A stretch of 7,893 bases of DNA from Bacteroidales bacterium UBA6229 (lineage in GTDB: Bacteria > Bacteroidota > Bacteroidia > Bacteroidales > F082): the NCBI GenBank assembly GCA_002440975.1, contig DJWN01000078.1:1-7893 (forward strand). Direction: 5' to 3'. The notes beneath the pieces are model-generated. The model was given only the letters and a program-made list of their open reading frames with translations, had not been told where the DNA came from and searched no databases. A program made the translations under genes and the position numbers. Position 1 is the stretch's first letter. Each line of letters begins with the position of its first letter. Positions 1-6,797 of the stretch are shown one piece after another.

Positions 1-2
1 CT

Positions 3-821
3 ATGAAACTAGAACTTAAAAAACCACTGGCTTTCTTCGATCTGGAAACAACCGGCTTAAACATCACCGATGATCGGGTGATTGAAATAAGTATCTTAAA
101 GGTTCATCCCGACGGAAAGGAAGAACTTAAAACCTGGCTAATAAATCCTGGCATCCCCATTCCGGAAGCATCGGTACAATTTCATGGAATTACACAACAG
201 GACATTGAACAATCACCTGTATTTAAGTCGGTAGGCAAAGAAATAGCTAACTTCTTGCAACATTGTGATCTGGCTGGTTACAATGCCCTTAAATTCGACA
301 TTCCCATGCTCGTGGAAGAATTTTTGCGAAACGACATTGATTTCGATCTGAAAAACAGAAATCTAATCGATGTTCAAAACATCTTCATGAAGATGGAACC
401 ACGAACCCTGAAAGGTGCTGTGCGTTTCTTTTGTGGCCGCGAACTCGAAAACGCCCATTCTGCCGAGGCGGATACCATTGCAACCTACGATGTGTTGAAA
501 GCAATGATCGACAAGTATGAGGATCAGGATTATGAAGATAATATGGGCAACAAAAGCAAAGCTGTGGTAAATGATATGCAGGTTCTACATCATTTTTCGC
601 AACATCACCGCAATGCTGACCTTGCCGGACAAATAATTTATGATCCTGAAAACAGGGAAATCTTTAATTTTGGGAAGCATAAAGGGCGAACGGTGGAAGA
701 AGTTTTTCAGCAGGAGCCATCCTATTACGACTGGATGATGAAAGGCTCGTTTCCGCTTTACACCAAAAAACTGATTACCACAATCAAGCTGCGAATGTTT
801 GGGAAAAATGTTAAAATGTAA
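3..821 (+). CDS. DnaQ-like DEDDh 3'-5' exonuclease with ExoX-like C-terminal domain
   Basis: Predicted cytoplasmic 3'-5' exonuclease of the DnaQ/RNase T superfamily, likely acting in DNA repair or nucleic-acid trimming. All five DEDDh residues can be placed in the 272-aa product: D13 and E15 in the Exo I motif (FFDLETTGL), D99 in the Exo II motif (GYNALKFDIPML), and H152 and D157 in the Exo III motif (HSAEAD). The catalytic domain covers about residues 8-170. A polar acidic linker (about 172-205) leads to a C-terminal module at about 215-265 with the signature FGKHKGRTVEEV followed by an aromatic YYDWMM segment, as in the C-terminal part of ExoX-like exonucleases. It is not the replicative epsilon subunit in any obvious sense, because no clamp-binding or polymerase fusion is recognisable. 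The ATG lies two bases into the window, so the promoter is not visible and a slightly earlier start cannot be excluded. The next gene starts 11 bases downstream, so the two are likely co-transcribed. The exact substrate is unknown. Confidence 0.9.
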   Translation: MKLELKKPLAFFDLETTGLNITDDRVIEISILKVHPDGKEELKTWLINPGIPIPEASVQFHGITQQDIEQSPVFKSVGKEIANFLQHCDLAGYNALKFDIPMLVEEFLRNDIDFDLKNRNLIDVQNIFMKMEPRTLKGAVRFFCGRELENAHSAEADTIATYDVLKAMIDKYEDQDYEDNMGNKSKAVVNDMQVLHHFSQHHRNADLAGQIIYDPENREIFNFGKHKGRTVEEVFQQEPSYYDWMMKGSFPLYTKKLITTIKLRMFGKNVKM

Positions 822-832
822 AGCTTAAATCC

Positions 833-1444
833 ATGAAAATCATTTGTATAGGCCGAAACTATATAGCTCACGCCAACGAGCTGAATAATCCTGTCCCGCA
901 AAAACCGGTCTTTTTCATGAAACCTGACACGGCTTTGCTGCCACCACACAATCCGTTTTTCTATCCGGAATTTTCAAATGAAATTCACTACGAAGCCGAA
1001 CTCGTGATCAGAATCAATAAAAACGGCAAGCATATTGCCGAGAAGTTTGCCTATAAATATTATGATGAAATCACGGTAGGGATCGACTTTACGGCACGCG
1101 ATCTACAAGCAGATTGCAAAAAAAAAGGCCTGCCCTGGGAAATTGCCAAAGCTTTTGATTTTTCGGCACCCATTGGAAAGTTTATCCCATTAAATATTTT
1201 TAAGGATAAACCTGCTATTCCCTTTGGACTTAAAATCAATGATGAATGGCGGCAGCAGGGCAACAGCAAAAATATGATCTTTAGTTTCGATCGGATCATT
1301 GCCTATGTTTCACAGTTTGTGACCTTGCGAAGTGGCGACCTCATCTTCACCGGAACACCCGAAGGCGTTGGCCCTGCGAAAATTAACGACCATTTCGAAC
1401 TCTTTCTGGCTAATGAAAAAGTGCTGAATTTCAATGTAAAATGA
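833..1444 (+). CDS. Fumarylacetoacetate hydrolase family protein (FAHD1/YcgM-like)
   Basis: Metal-dependent cytoplasmic enzyme of the FAH fold, 203 aa, close to the size of the short single-domain FAHD1/YcgM proteins (about 220 aa). Members cleave acylpyruvates, decarboxylate oxaloacetate or tautomerise enol-oxaloacetate. The visible residues match the FAHD1 active site in order and spacing: the H13/E16 dyad in GRNYIAHANE, metal ligands E54 and E56 in HYEAEL, D85 in GIDFTARD, and Q92 and K106 around CKKKGLPW. By my recollection of human FAHD1 numbering (H30, E33, E71, E73, D102, Q109, K123) every one is offset by exactly 17. The C-terminal IFTGTPEGVG (171-180) is the family's conserved substrate-loop signature. 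An active enzyme is therefore expected. In bacteria a housekeeping oxaloacetate tautomerase or keto-acid clean-up role is as likely as aromatic degradation, and no aromatic pathway genes are nearby. It follows the exonuclease gene by 11 bases, probably as a shared transcript without an obvious functional link. Confidence 0.9.
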   Translation: MKIICIGRNYIAHANELNNPVPQKPVFFMKPDTALLPPHNPFFYPEFSNEIHYEAELVIRINKNGKHIAEKFAYKYYDEITVGIDFTARDLQADCKKKGLPWEIAKAFDFSAPIGKFIPLNIFKDKPAIPFGLKINDEWRQQGNSKNMIFSFDRIIAYVSQFVTLRSGDLIFTGTPEGVGPAKINDHFELFLANEKVLNFNVK

Positions 1445-1514
1445 TTTCTGCATTTTCACCAGGAGTTGATTATTCCCAACCTACCCGACAAGGAGAAGGA
1501 TAATAGGAAATTAG

Positions 1515-1547
1515 TCTGAAAAGATTTTCAAAATTCAATTACCTTTG
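1515..1547 (+). promoter_or_regulatory. Candidate Bacteroidota-type promoter for the membrane protein/peptidase pair
   Basis: TACCTTTG at 1540-1547 is an exact match to the Bacteroidota -7 consensus TAnnTTTG. TCTG at 1515-1518 matches three of four bases of the -33 element (TTTG), with a 21-base spacer inside the usual range. The start of transcription would fall near 1554, leaving a leader of only about ten bases before the ATG at 1565. The rest of the gap from 1445 holds no gene and no convincing terminator for the preceding FAH gene. The call rests on consensus matching only. Confidence 0.6.
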
Positions 1548-1564
1548 CTTTACACCTTGATACA

Positions 1565-1975
1565 ATGCCACGAAAAATAATTGCTGTACTTGTCGGTATT
1601 CTTGCGGGATTCCTGATTATTGAAATGTTGGAGTTTCTACGTCAGTATTTTCTCCCTTTTCAGGCAGAGATCATTGCTAAAAATGATGGATTCCCAGATG
1701 CACAGGAATGGATTGATGCTGTTCCATTCAAACACTTCATTTTTCTAATGTTTGCCTATCTCGCCGGTTCGTTTGGGGCGGGATTTCTAACGGTTACCAT
1801 TTCTCCGCATAAAATGCTTGCTTTTGTAACAGGTTTTGCCTTACTGATCGGCATAATTATCCAGGTGTTTAGCCTGCCTCATCCGCTCTGGTTTATCCTT
1901 ATCAGCCTGAGTATTTACCTGCCTTTTGCTTATTTGGGCGGAATTTTAAGCATGAAACTATTTCGAGAATCCTAA
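1565..1975 (+). CDS. Small four-helix integral membrane protein, function unknown
   Basis: A 136-aa hydrophobic protein with four predicted membrane segments at about residues 5-23, 55-77, 83-103 and 107-129, and one short soluble stretch (about 31-54) between helices 1 and 2. Helices 2 and 4 are rich in small residues (LAGSFGAGF; FAYLGG), which suggests tight helix packing. The pattern of a short N-terminal helix, a polar insert ending in a P-F/L-K-type turn, an AGSFGAG helix and a PHPLWF motif at 105-110 resembles a widespread family of uncharacterised bacterial membrane proteins that I know from memory but cannot name. No catalytic residues or ligand motif stand out. It has its own candidate promoter just upstream. 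The exported peptidase gene follows after 21 bases on the same strand, so the two are probably one transcription unit. The ATG was chosen because it sits just after the promoter and directly before the first helix. No function is claimed. Confidence 0.8.
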   Translation: MPRKIIAVLVGILAGFLIIEMLEFLRQYFLPFQAEIIAKNDGFPDAQEWIDAVPFKHFIFLMFAYLAGSFGAGFLTVTISPHKMLAFVTGFALLIGIIIQVFSLPHPLWFILISLSIYLPFAYLGGILSMKLFRES

Positions 1976-1996
1976 AATATAAAATAAATAAATCGC

Positions 1997-4039
1997 ATGA
2001 AAAAATTTCTAATCATTTCATTCACAGTACTATTAGTATTACAGATGAATCACATGAAAGCAACAGCATCAACTAAGAATACTGACTTTGGAAAGGAAAA
2101 CATTCAGTTAGTGATCAACGAATTAAAGCAGCAATCTGAAGCTGATCAATGGGAACGCATCGAAAAAAGTGTTTATCAGGCTGCCCGGTTATGGACCATA
2201 GAAGATGGAAGTTTTGAAGACTTCAGAAATCTTTGTGTTACTTACAATGCAAAGAATGCCAGCGAGCGCGAACAATTGTTTTTACGCATCCAGGATAATT
2301 TTGAACTACTTTGGGGAAGTTTTAACAAGATGAATGTCGGGCTTAAAATTCCATTGCATGTTGACGAAGGTGAAATTCTGGAGGTTGACAGGCTTTTTGG
2401 AGGGTATAGCCCGGGGGCACACCTCACATCCGATTTTTTTAAGAATAAAATTGCCTTTATCGTCCAGTTGAACTTTCCAAATTTTACACTGAAAGAAAAG
2501 ACTAAGCTGGCACCCAGCTGGAGCAGACTGGACTGGGCTTATGCGCGTATGGGTGATGTTTTCACGGCACGAATTCCGGCCACTCTGCTACAAAATTATG
2601 CGCAACTTTCAACAGATGCTGATTCCTATATTTCTGATTATAACATATTTATGGGAAACCTTAGAGATAATAAAGGTCAGCAACTATTTCCCAATGATTT
2701 GAAACTGATCACTCATTGGGGCCTGCGCGATGAGCTAAAAACACATTACGGGAGCAAGGATGGCCTCGAAAAACAAGCCATGATCTATGCTGTGATGGAA
2801 CGAATTATCAACCAGGAAATTCCTTTACAGGTGATCAACAATGATGAATATTTGTGGAATCCTTTTAGCAATATGATAACGAAAGAAGGCACTACCTACC
2901 GCTACACTTTCGAACCCAATACACGATATCGTCATCTGCTGAATTTACATGAAGCTCTTCGCGAAATTGATGCTTACTCGCCAAACGCACCATCGTATAT
3001 TCAACGACAGTTCGATGAATCCATGGAGATTCCGGTTAATGATGCAGAAAAGTTATTTGTCAGTTTGTTGAGCGATCCCATATTAAAAGACGTTGCAAAG
3101 ATCATTGAAAAAAGAATGGGCAGAAAACTTCAGCCCTGGGATATCTGGTACGACGGTTTCAAAACACGGTCCTCATTAGATATCAATAAAATTGATGCTA
3201 TTTTAAAAGCTAAATATCCCGACAAAACCAGCTTTGAAGCCGATTTGCCAAACATTTTGATCAAGCTGGGATTCAATACAGACTCTGCATATTCGCTGGC
3301 TTCCAGAGTAATTGTTGATCCCTCGAGAGGTGCCGGACATGCCTGGGGTGCCGCCATGAAAGGCGACAAAGCCCGCTTGCGCACACGGATTGGAGCTGAT
3401 GGAATGGATTATAAAGGTTACAATATTGCCATCCATGAATTTGGTCATAATGTGGAACAAACCATCACCTTGTACGATGTGGATTATTATATGCTGAATG
3501 GCGTTCCGAACACCTCCTTCACCGAGGCACTTGCCTTTGCTTTTCAGGCCAGAGACCTGGAATTGCTCGACAAGGAGGTTAGTAATCTGGAAGCTGCGCA
3601 TCTGGCCGCTTTGGATCAGTTGTGGTCGAATTACGAAATCATGGGCGTTTCGCTGGTAGATATCAGGATGTGGAAGTGGCTTTACGACAATCCGGGAACC
3701 GATGAATCAAAACTTAAAGAAGCTGTTACAAGCATTGCCAAAGAAGTATGGAATACCTTTTATGCCCCTGTCTTTGGTATAAAAGACTCACCTATCTTAG
3801 CCGTTTATTCTCATATGATAGATAACCCGCTCTATCTTTCTGCCTATCCGATTGGACAGTTGATAGAATTTCAGTTTGGACAGTACATCAGCGATAAAGA
3901 CTTTGCTGCAGAGGTTTACAAAGCATTCAGGCAAGGCCGACTTACTCCTCAGGAATGGATGAAAGGTGCTGTGGGCGAGCCCATATCGACAAAACCAGTA
4001 ATTGAAGCTGCTGAAGATGCAGTGCAATATTTCAAATAA
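1997..4039 (+). CDS. Exported zinc metallopeptidase, gluzincin (HEFGH) related to ACE/M3/M32 peptidases
   Basis: A 680-aa protein predicted to be exported and to hydrolyse peptides with a catalytic zinc. The N-terminus (MKKF, hydrophobic residues 4-16, then MKATAS) is a type I signal peptide with likely cleavage after A24. There is no lipobox cysteine, so a periplasmic location is likely. The zinc site is H480-E481-F482-G483-H484, with E510 in the SFTEALAF segment as the probable third ligand; HExxH plus a downstream Glu defines gluzincins. Other parts recall the ACE/M3/M32 group: LQPWDIWYDGF (378-388) is like the WDxxYY element of M3 enzymes, GAGHAWG (446-451) lies upstream of the zinc helix, and YLSAYPIGQLIEFQF (613-627) is strikingly like the ACE segment carrying the substrate-binding tyrosines, making Y613 and Y617 candidates. 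The N-terminal half (about 30-350) is largely helical and I do not recognise it. An oligopeptidase or dipeptidyl-carboxypeptidase-type activity is inferred, not shown. The leader is A/T-rich without a Shine-Dalgarno sequence. A hairpin terminator follows the stop codon. Confidence 0.8.
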   Translation: MKKFLIISFTVLLVLQMNHMKATASTKNTDFGKENIQLVINELKQQSEADQWERIEKSVYQAARLWTIEDGSFEDFRNLCVTYNAKNASEREQLFLRIQDNFELLWGSFNKMNVGLKIPLHVDEGEILEVDRLFGGYSPGAHLTSDFFKNKIAFIVQLNFPNFTLKEKTKLAPSWSRLDWAYARMGDVFTARIPATLLQNYAQLSTDADSYISDYNIFMGNLRDNKGQQLFPNDLKLITHWGLRDELKTHYGSKDGLEKQAMIYAVMERIINQEIPLQVINNDEYLWNPFSNMITKEGTTYRYTFEPNTRYRHLLNLHEALREIDAYSPNAPSYIQRQFDESMEIPVNDAEKLFVSLLSDPILKDVAKIIEKRMGRKLQPWDIWYDGFKTRSSLDINKIDAILKAKYPDKTSFEADLPNILIKLGFNTDSAYSLASRVIVDPSRGAGHAWGAAMKGDKARLRTRIGADGMDYKGYNIAIHEFGHNVEQTITLYDVDYYMLNGVPNTSFTEALAFAFQARDLELLDKEVSNLEAAHLAALDQLWSNYEIMGVSLVDIRMWKWLYDNPGTDESKLKEAVTSIAKEVWNTFYAPVFGIKDSPILAVYSHMIDNPLYLSAYPIGQLIEFQFGQYISDKDFAAEVYKAFRQGRLTPQEWMKGAVGEPISTKPVIEAAEDAVQYFK

Positions 4040-4058
4040 ATTAAAACTGAATTGATTT

Positions 4059-4090
4059 AAAAGGATTGACTTCTTAGTCGGTCCTTTTTT
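4059..4090 (+). terminator. Intrinsic terminator between the convergent peptidase and DoxX genes
   Basis: A 12-bp stem pairs 4059-4070 (AAAAGGATTGAC) with 4077-4088 (GTCGGTCCTTTT) around the six-base loop TTCTTA, and the 3' arm runs into six T residues (4085-4090). It starts 19 bases after the peptidase stop codon. Two internal pairs (4066/4081 and 4067/4080) are G-U wobbles in plus-strand RNA but become A-C mismatches in minus-strand RNA. It should therefore work best for plus-strand transcripts and less well for the DoxX transcript, whose stop codon (4089-4091) overlaps the end of the element. Confidence 0.8.
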
Positions 4091-4487
4091 ATCTGTCGAT
4101 GGCGTACTTTCCGGGGCCAAAAACAAAGAGATTCGCAAACAATAATAAATACAACAGGCTCATTTCCATGCGAACAAAAGAATCGTTGGCATGAATAACA
4201 AAAGCTGCAACAACCATAGTAAAGATCAGCGAAAATGCTGCAAAACGCGTGAAAACCCCAAGCATAATCAACACTGATCCAATTACTTCTGCCCCAACAG
4301 CAAGGATGAGCGACAATAAACTGCCTAAGCCAAGCGGATCAGGAAATCCTTCTGCTCTGCCATCAAGTAAACGCATTAGTTTGGGATAGCCGTGCGTTAG
4401 CATAAAAGCACCGCTCGCCAGCCTTACTAAGAGTAACCACACAGAAACAAAACCCGATAAAGGTTTGGATGAAGTTAGAAATGACAT
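4089..4487 (-). CDS. DoxX family membrane protein
   Basis: A 132-aa inner-membrane protein of the DoxX family. It has four hydrophobic segments at about residues 13-31, 54-76, 80-100 and 108-125. Family hallmarks are the HGYPKL motif after helix 1 (H32, G33), the AEVIGSVLIMLGVFTRFAA stretch spanning helices 2 and 3, and the terminal GPGKYAIDR. DoxX proteins are quinone-associated or redox-linked membrane proteins of poorly defined role; some are linked to thiosulfate oxidation or oxidative stress, and nothing here identifies a specific substrate. It starts 42 bases downstream of lpxA on the same strand with no clear terminator or promoter between them, so read-through from the lipid A operon is possible. 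A functional tie to lipid A is not implied, because DoxX genes occur in many contexts. It converges on the peptidase gene, with a 49-base gap holding the terminator. Confidence 0.87.
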   Translation of the reverse strand: MSFLTSSKPLSGFVSVWLLLVRLASGAFMLTHGYPKLMRLLDGRAEGFPDPLGLGSLLSLILAVGAEVIGSVLIMLGVFTRFAAFSLIFTMVVAAFVIHANDSFVRMEMSLLYLLLFANLFVFGPGKYAIDR

Positions 4488-4529
4488 GGTAATTTCATTA
4501 AGTCAGTAGCAGTAAACAATTACACACAA

Positions 4530-5324
4530 CTACTCTCTTTCGCGCAATTTGCCATAGCCTTTCATGATACCCCGGGTTGAGTTGGCAATGAAACTCAATA
4601 TTTCATCACGCTCGGGCGAAACCGGGAAATTAGCTTCGATATAACTCACGGCCTGCGAAACATTTTTTCCTTTGAGGTAGATGATTCTGTATATATCCTG
4701 GATAGCGTTGATGCGATCATCAGAAAAACCACGCCGACGCAGCCCAATGGAATTAACGCCGACATACGACAGGGGTTCGCGACCTGCCTTGGTGTAGGGT
4801 GGAACATCTTTACGTGCCATTCCGCCTCCGCTAATCATCGAATGTGCCCCGATTTGCACAAACTGATGTACAGCAGCAAGGCCACCAATGATTGCCCAAT
4901 CGTCAACACTGATATGGCCGGCCAGGTTACAGGCATTCGCCAAGATCACATTATCACCAATTATACAATCGTGCGCAACATGCACATAAGCCATCAGCAG
5001 GCAGTTGTTGCCCACTACGGTTTCCCAATTGGCTTTAGTTCCTCTGTTTATAGTCACAAACTCGCGAATCGTAGTATTATTTCCAATCCGGACAATCGTA
5101 TCTTCGCCACTATATTTCAAATCCTGTGGAGCTGCTGATATCACTGCTCCAGGAAAGATTCTGCAATTTTTACCGATTCGGGCACCTTCCATTATCGTAA
5201 CATTCGATCCAATCCAGGAGCCTTCTTCAATTACAACATTCTTTTCGATGTTTACAAAAGGTTCGATCACAACATTATTGGCAATTTTTGCCTGTGGATG
5301 AACATATGCCAGCGGTTGATTCAT
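4530..5324 (-). CDS. lpxA: Acyl-ACP--UDP-N-acetylglucosamine O-acyltransferase
   Basis: Catalyses the first step of lipid A synthesis in the cytoplasm: transfer of a (3R)-hydroxyacyl chain from ACP to the 3-OH of UDP-GlcNAc. The 264-aa length matches the family (262 in E. coli). Residues 1 to about 185 form imperfect hexapeptide repeats typical of a left-handed beta-helix, followed by a helical C-terminal domain. The catalytic histidine is H118 in VHVAHDC (E. coli H125), with H137 in LAGHISVDD and H153 in AVHQFVQIGAH also conserved. RKDVPPY and IGLRRRGFS (about 193-201) are LpxA signatures that distinguish it from LpxD. At the position of the E. coli hydrocarbon-ruler glycine (G173) I place G166, which would allow a long acyl chain; chain length cannot be set from this alone. 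The ATG lies 15 bases after the lpxC-fabZ stop codon, so the two are almost certainly co-transcribed. Confidence 0.97.
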   Translation of the reverse strand: MNQPLAYVHPQAKIANNVVIEPFVNIEKNVVIEEGSWIGSNVTIMEGARIGKNCRIFPGAVISAAPQDLKYSGEDTIVRIGNNTTIREFVTINRGTKANWETVVGNNCLLMAYVHVAHDCIIGDNVILANACNLAGHISVDDWAIIGGLAAVHQFVQIGAHSMISGGGMARKDVPPYTKAGREPLSYVGVNSIGLRRRGFSDDRINAIQDIYRIIYLKGKNVSQAVSYIEANFPVSPERDEILSFIANSTRGIMKGYGKLRERE

Positions 5325-5339
5325 AGCAATTTATTGATA

Positions 5340-6731
5340 TTAATGTTTTTTGGCTATCTGGGCCATGAGCTTTCCTTCGGTAACAATTTTGTCGCCAACA
5401 TAGGCGATTCCTCTCATATTGCAAATCCCTCTGCGTATGGGCGAAGTGAGCTCAAGTGCAAAGACGATTGTATCGCCAGGAACTACCTTATGCCGAAACT
5501 TAGCTTCTTCTATTTTCAGAAAATAGGTGATGTAATTCTCCGGATCCGGAACTGAGTGAAGCACAAAAATACCACCCGTTTGTGCCATTGCTTCAATCTG
5601 CAAAACAGCAGGCATCACAGGTTCTTCCGGAAAATGACCAACAAAATAATGCTCATTCATCGTCACATTCTTTACTCCCAGTATATGCTTATCGCTTAAC
5701 TCCATGATTTTGTCAATCAATAAAAAAGGAGGACGATGTGGTAAAATCTTCTGGATCTGAATTATATCATACACAGGAGGTTGATTCAGATCAAATGGAG
5801 GTTCTTTTAACATGATCGGTTTTTTTGTTTGTTCCTTTATCAATTTAGCGAATTCAGTATTGGCATAATGACCTGGCCTAAAAGCTTTTACACGGCCTTT
5901 TATCCGTTTTCCAAGCAGACTAAGATCCCCTATCACATCCAACAGCTTATGTCGGGCAGGTTCGTTAGCAAAATGCAAATCAAGATTATTCAAAATGCCT
6001 TCGTCTTTAACTTTCACTTTGGGTTTCTTAAACAGGTCGGCCAAACGATCCAGCTCTTCCTGGCCCACCTTCCGGTTCACAAAAACAATGGCATTGCTTA
6101 AGTCGCCCCCTCTTATCAGGTTGTTTTTCAACAAAAACTCCAGTTCATGCAAAAAAACAAAGGTTCGGCAAGGGGCAATTTCATCTTTAAATTTCGTAAG
6201 ATCATCCAGCGAGGCATGCTGTATATTAAGCACTTCGGTTCCATAATCAATCTTCACATCCACCTTAAAACCATCGTAAGGTTCGATTGAAAGTTCAAAA
6301 CCTTTTTCCTCATTCTTAAAATGAACTGGATGTTTGATCACGATGTACTCTCTGGTGGCATTTTGTTCCTCTATACCAGCCGATTCAAGTGCTTCAACAA
6401 AATAACGGGCACTTCCATCGCGGATAGGAATCTCATCCATATCCATATCAATCAACAGATTATCTACACCCAAACCTGTTGCCGCAGCTAATACATGTTC
6501 AATTGTGTATACCCTGGCACCATTCTTTCCCAAGGTCGTGCCACGTGACGTATCAACCACATGATCAACATCAGCTTCTATAATTGGCTGGCCTTCAATA
6601 TCAGTACGTCTGAATTTGATTCCATGATTGACCGGAGCAGGATTAAAAGTGATTTTGCCTTGTTGGCCGGTATGAAGTCCGGTGCCTTCGACACTAATCA
6701 CATTTTTTATTGTACATTGATTATCTGTCAT
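5340..6731 (-). CDS. lpxC-fabZ: Bifunctional UDP-3-O-acyl-N-acetylglucosamine deacetylase / 3-hydroxyacyl-ACP dehydratase
   Basis: One 463-aa polypeptide joins two cytoplasmic enzymes. Residues 1 to about 305 are LpxC, the zinc deacetylase for the committed step of lipid A synthesis: catalytic E78 and ligand H79 in TIEHVLAA, ligands H261 and D265 in HKLLDVIGDL, and catalytic H288 in FRPGHYANTEF (E. coli E78, H79, H238, D242, H265). A short linker with KKPIMLKEPP (about 303-312) leads into FabZ, about 318-463, which dehydrates (3R)-hydroxyacyl-ACP in fatty-acid elongation: PHRPPFLLID, then catalytic H366 in VGHFPEEP and E380 in LQIEAMAQ, 14 residues apart as in E. coli FabZ (H54/E68). Both active sites appear intact. 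The fusion is normal for Bacteroidota. It joins enzymes that share the hydroxyacyl-ACP pool: FabZ consumes the donors that LpxA and LpxD need. One small oddity is P374-A375-V376 where most FabZ proteins have P-G-V. It lies between lpxD (66-base gap with a candidate promoter) and lpxA. Confidence 0.97.
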   Translation of the reverse strand: MTDNQCTIKNVISVEGTGLHTGQQGKITFNPAPVNHGIKFRRTDIEGQPIIEADVDHVVDTSRGTTLGKNGARVYTIEHVLAAATGLGVDNLLIDMDMDEIPIRDGSARYFVEALESAGIEEQNATREYIVIKHPVHFKNEEKGFELSIEPYDGFKVDVKIDYGTEVLNIQHASLDDLTKFKDEIAPCRTFVFLHELEFLLKNNLIRGGDLSNAIVFVNRKVGQEELDRLADLFKKPKVKVKDEGILNNLDLHFANEPARHKLLDVIGDLSLLGKRIKGRVKAFRPGHYANTEFAKLIKEQTKKPIMLKEPPFDLNQPPVYDIIQIQKILPHRPPFLLIDKIMELSDKHILGVKNVTMNEHYFVGHFPEEPVMPAVLQIEAMAQTGGIFVLHSVPDPENYITYFLKIEEAKFRHKVVPGDTIVFALELTSPIRRGICNMRGIAYVGDKIVTEGKLMAQIAKKH

Positions 6732-6772
6732 AAGTTATTGACAAAAGCATTAAGTGCGTGTAAAAGTCTGCG

Positions 6773-6780
6773 CAAAAGTA
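6773..6780 (-). promoter_or_regulatory. Candidate -7 element of an internal promoter before lpxC-fabZ
   Basis: On the minus strand this reads TACTTTTG, a full match to TAnnTTTG, in the 66-base gap after lpxD. Transcription would start near 6766, giving a leader of about 35 bases. No good TTTG -33 element lies 19-21 bases upstream; the nearest TTTG is only 12 bases away. It may be a weak internal promoter or a chance match in A/T-rich sequence. Confidence 0.35.
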
Positions 6781-6797
6781 AGTGTTTTAAGTCAAAC

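Noticed and set aside
1468..1507. Possible hairpin (TTATTCC with GGATAA) after the FAH gene as a terminator
   Set aside because: The stem is short with a bulge, the loop is long and no T tract follows, so it does not make a credible intrinsic terminator.
3203..3601. 132-aa open frame on the minus strand inside the peptidase gene
   Set aside because: It lies fully opposite the peptidase's zinc-site coding region, has no recognisable domain, and its composition is explained by the opposite strand of a well-supported gene.
4488..4529. Promoter for the DoxX gene
   Set aside because: TAATTGTT on the minus strand does not match TAnnTTTG, and no -33 element is clear.
4842..5301. Two 98-aa plus-strand open frames opposite lpxA
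   Set aside because: They are shadows of the repetitive beta-helix coding sequence; no family features are visible.
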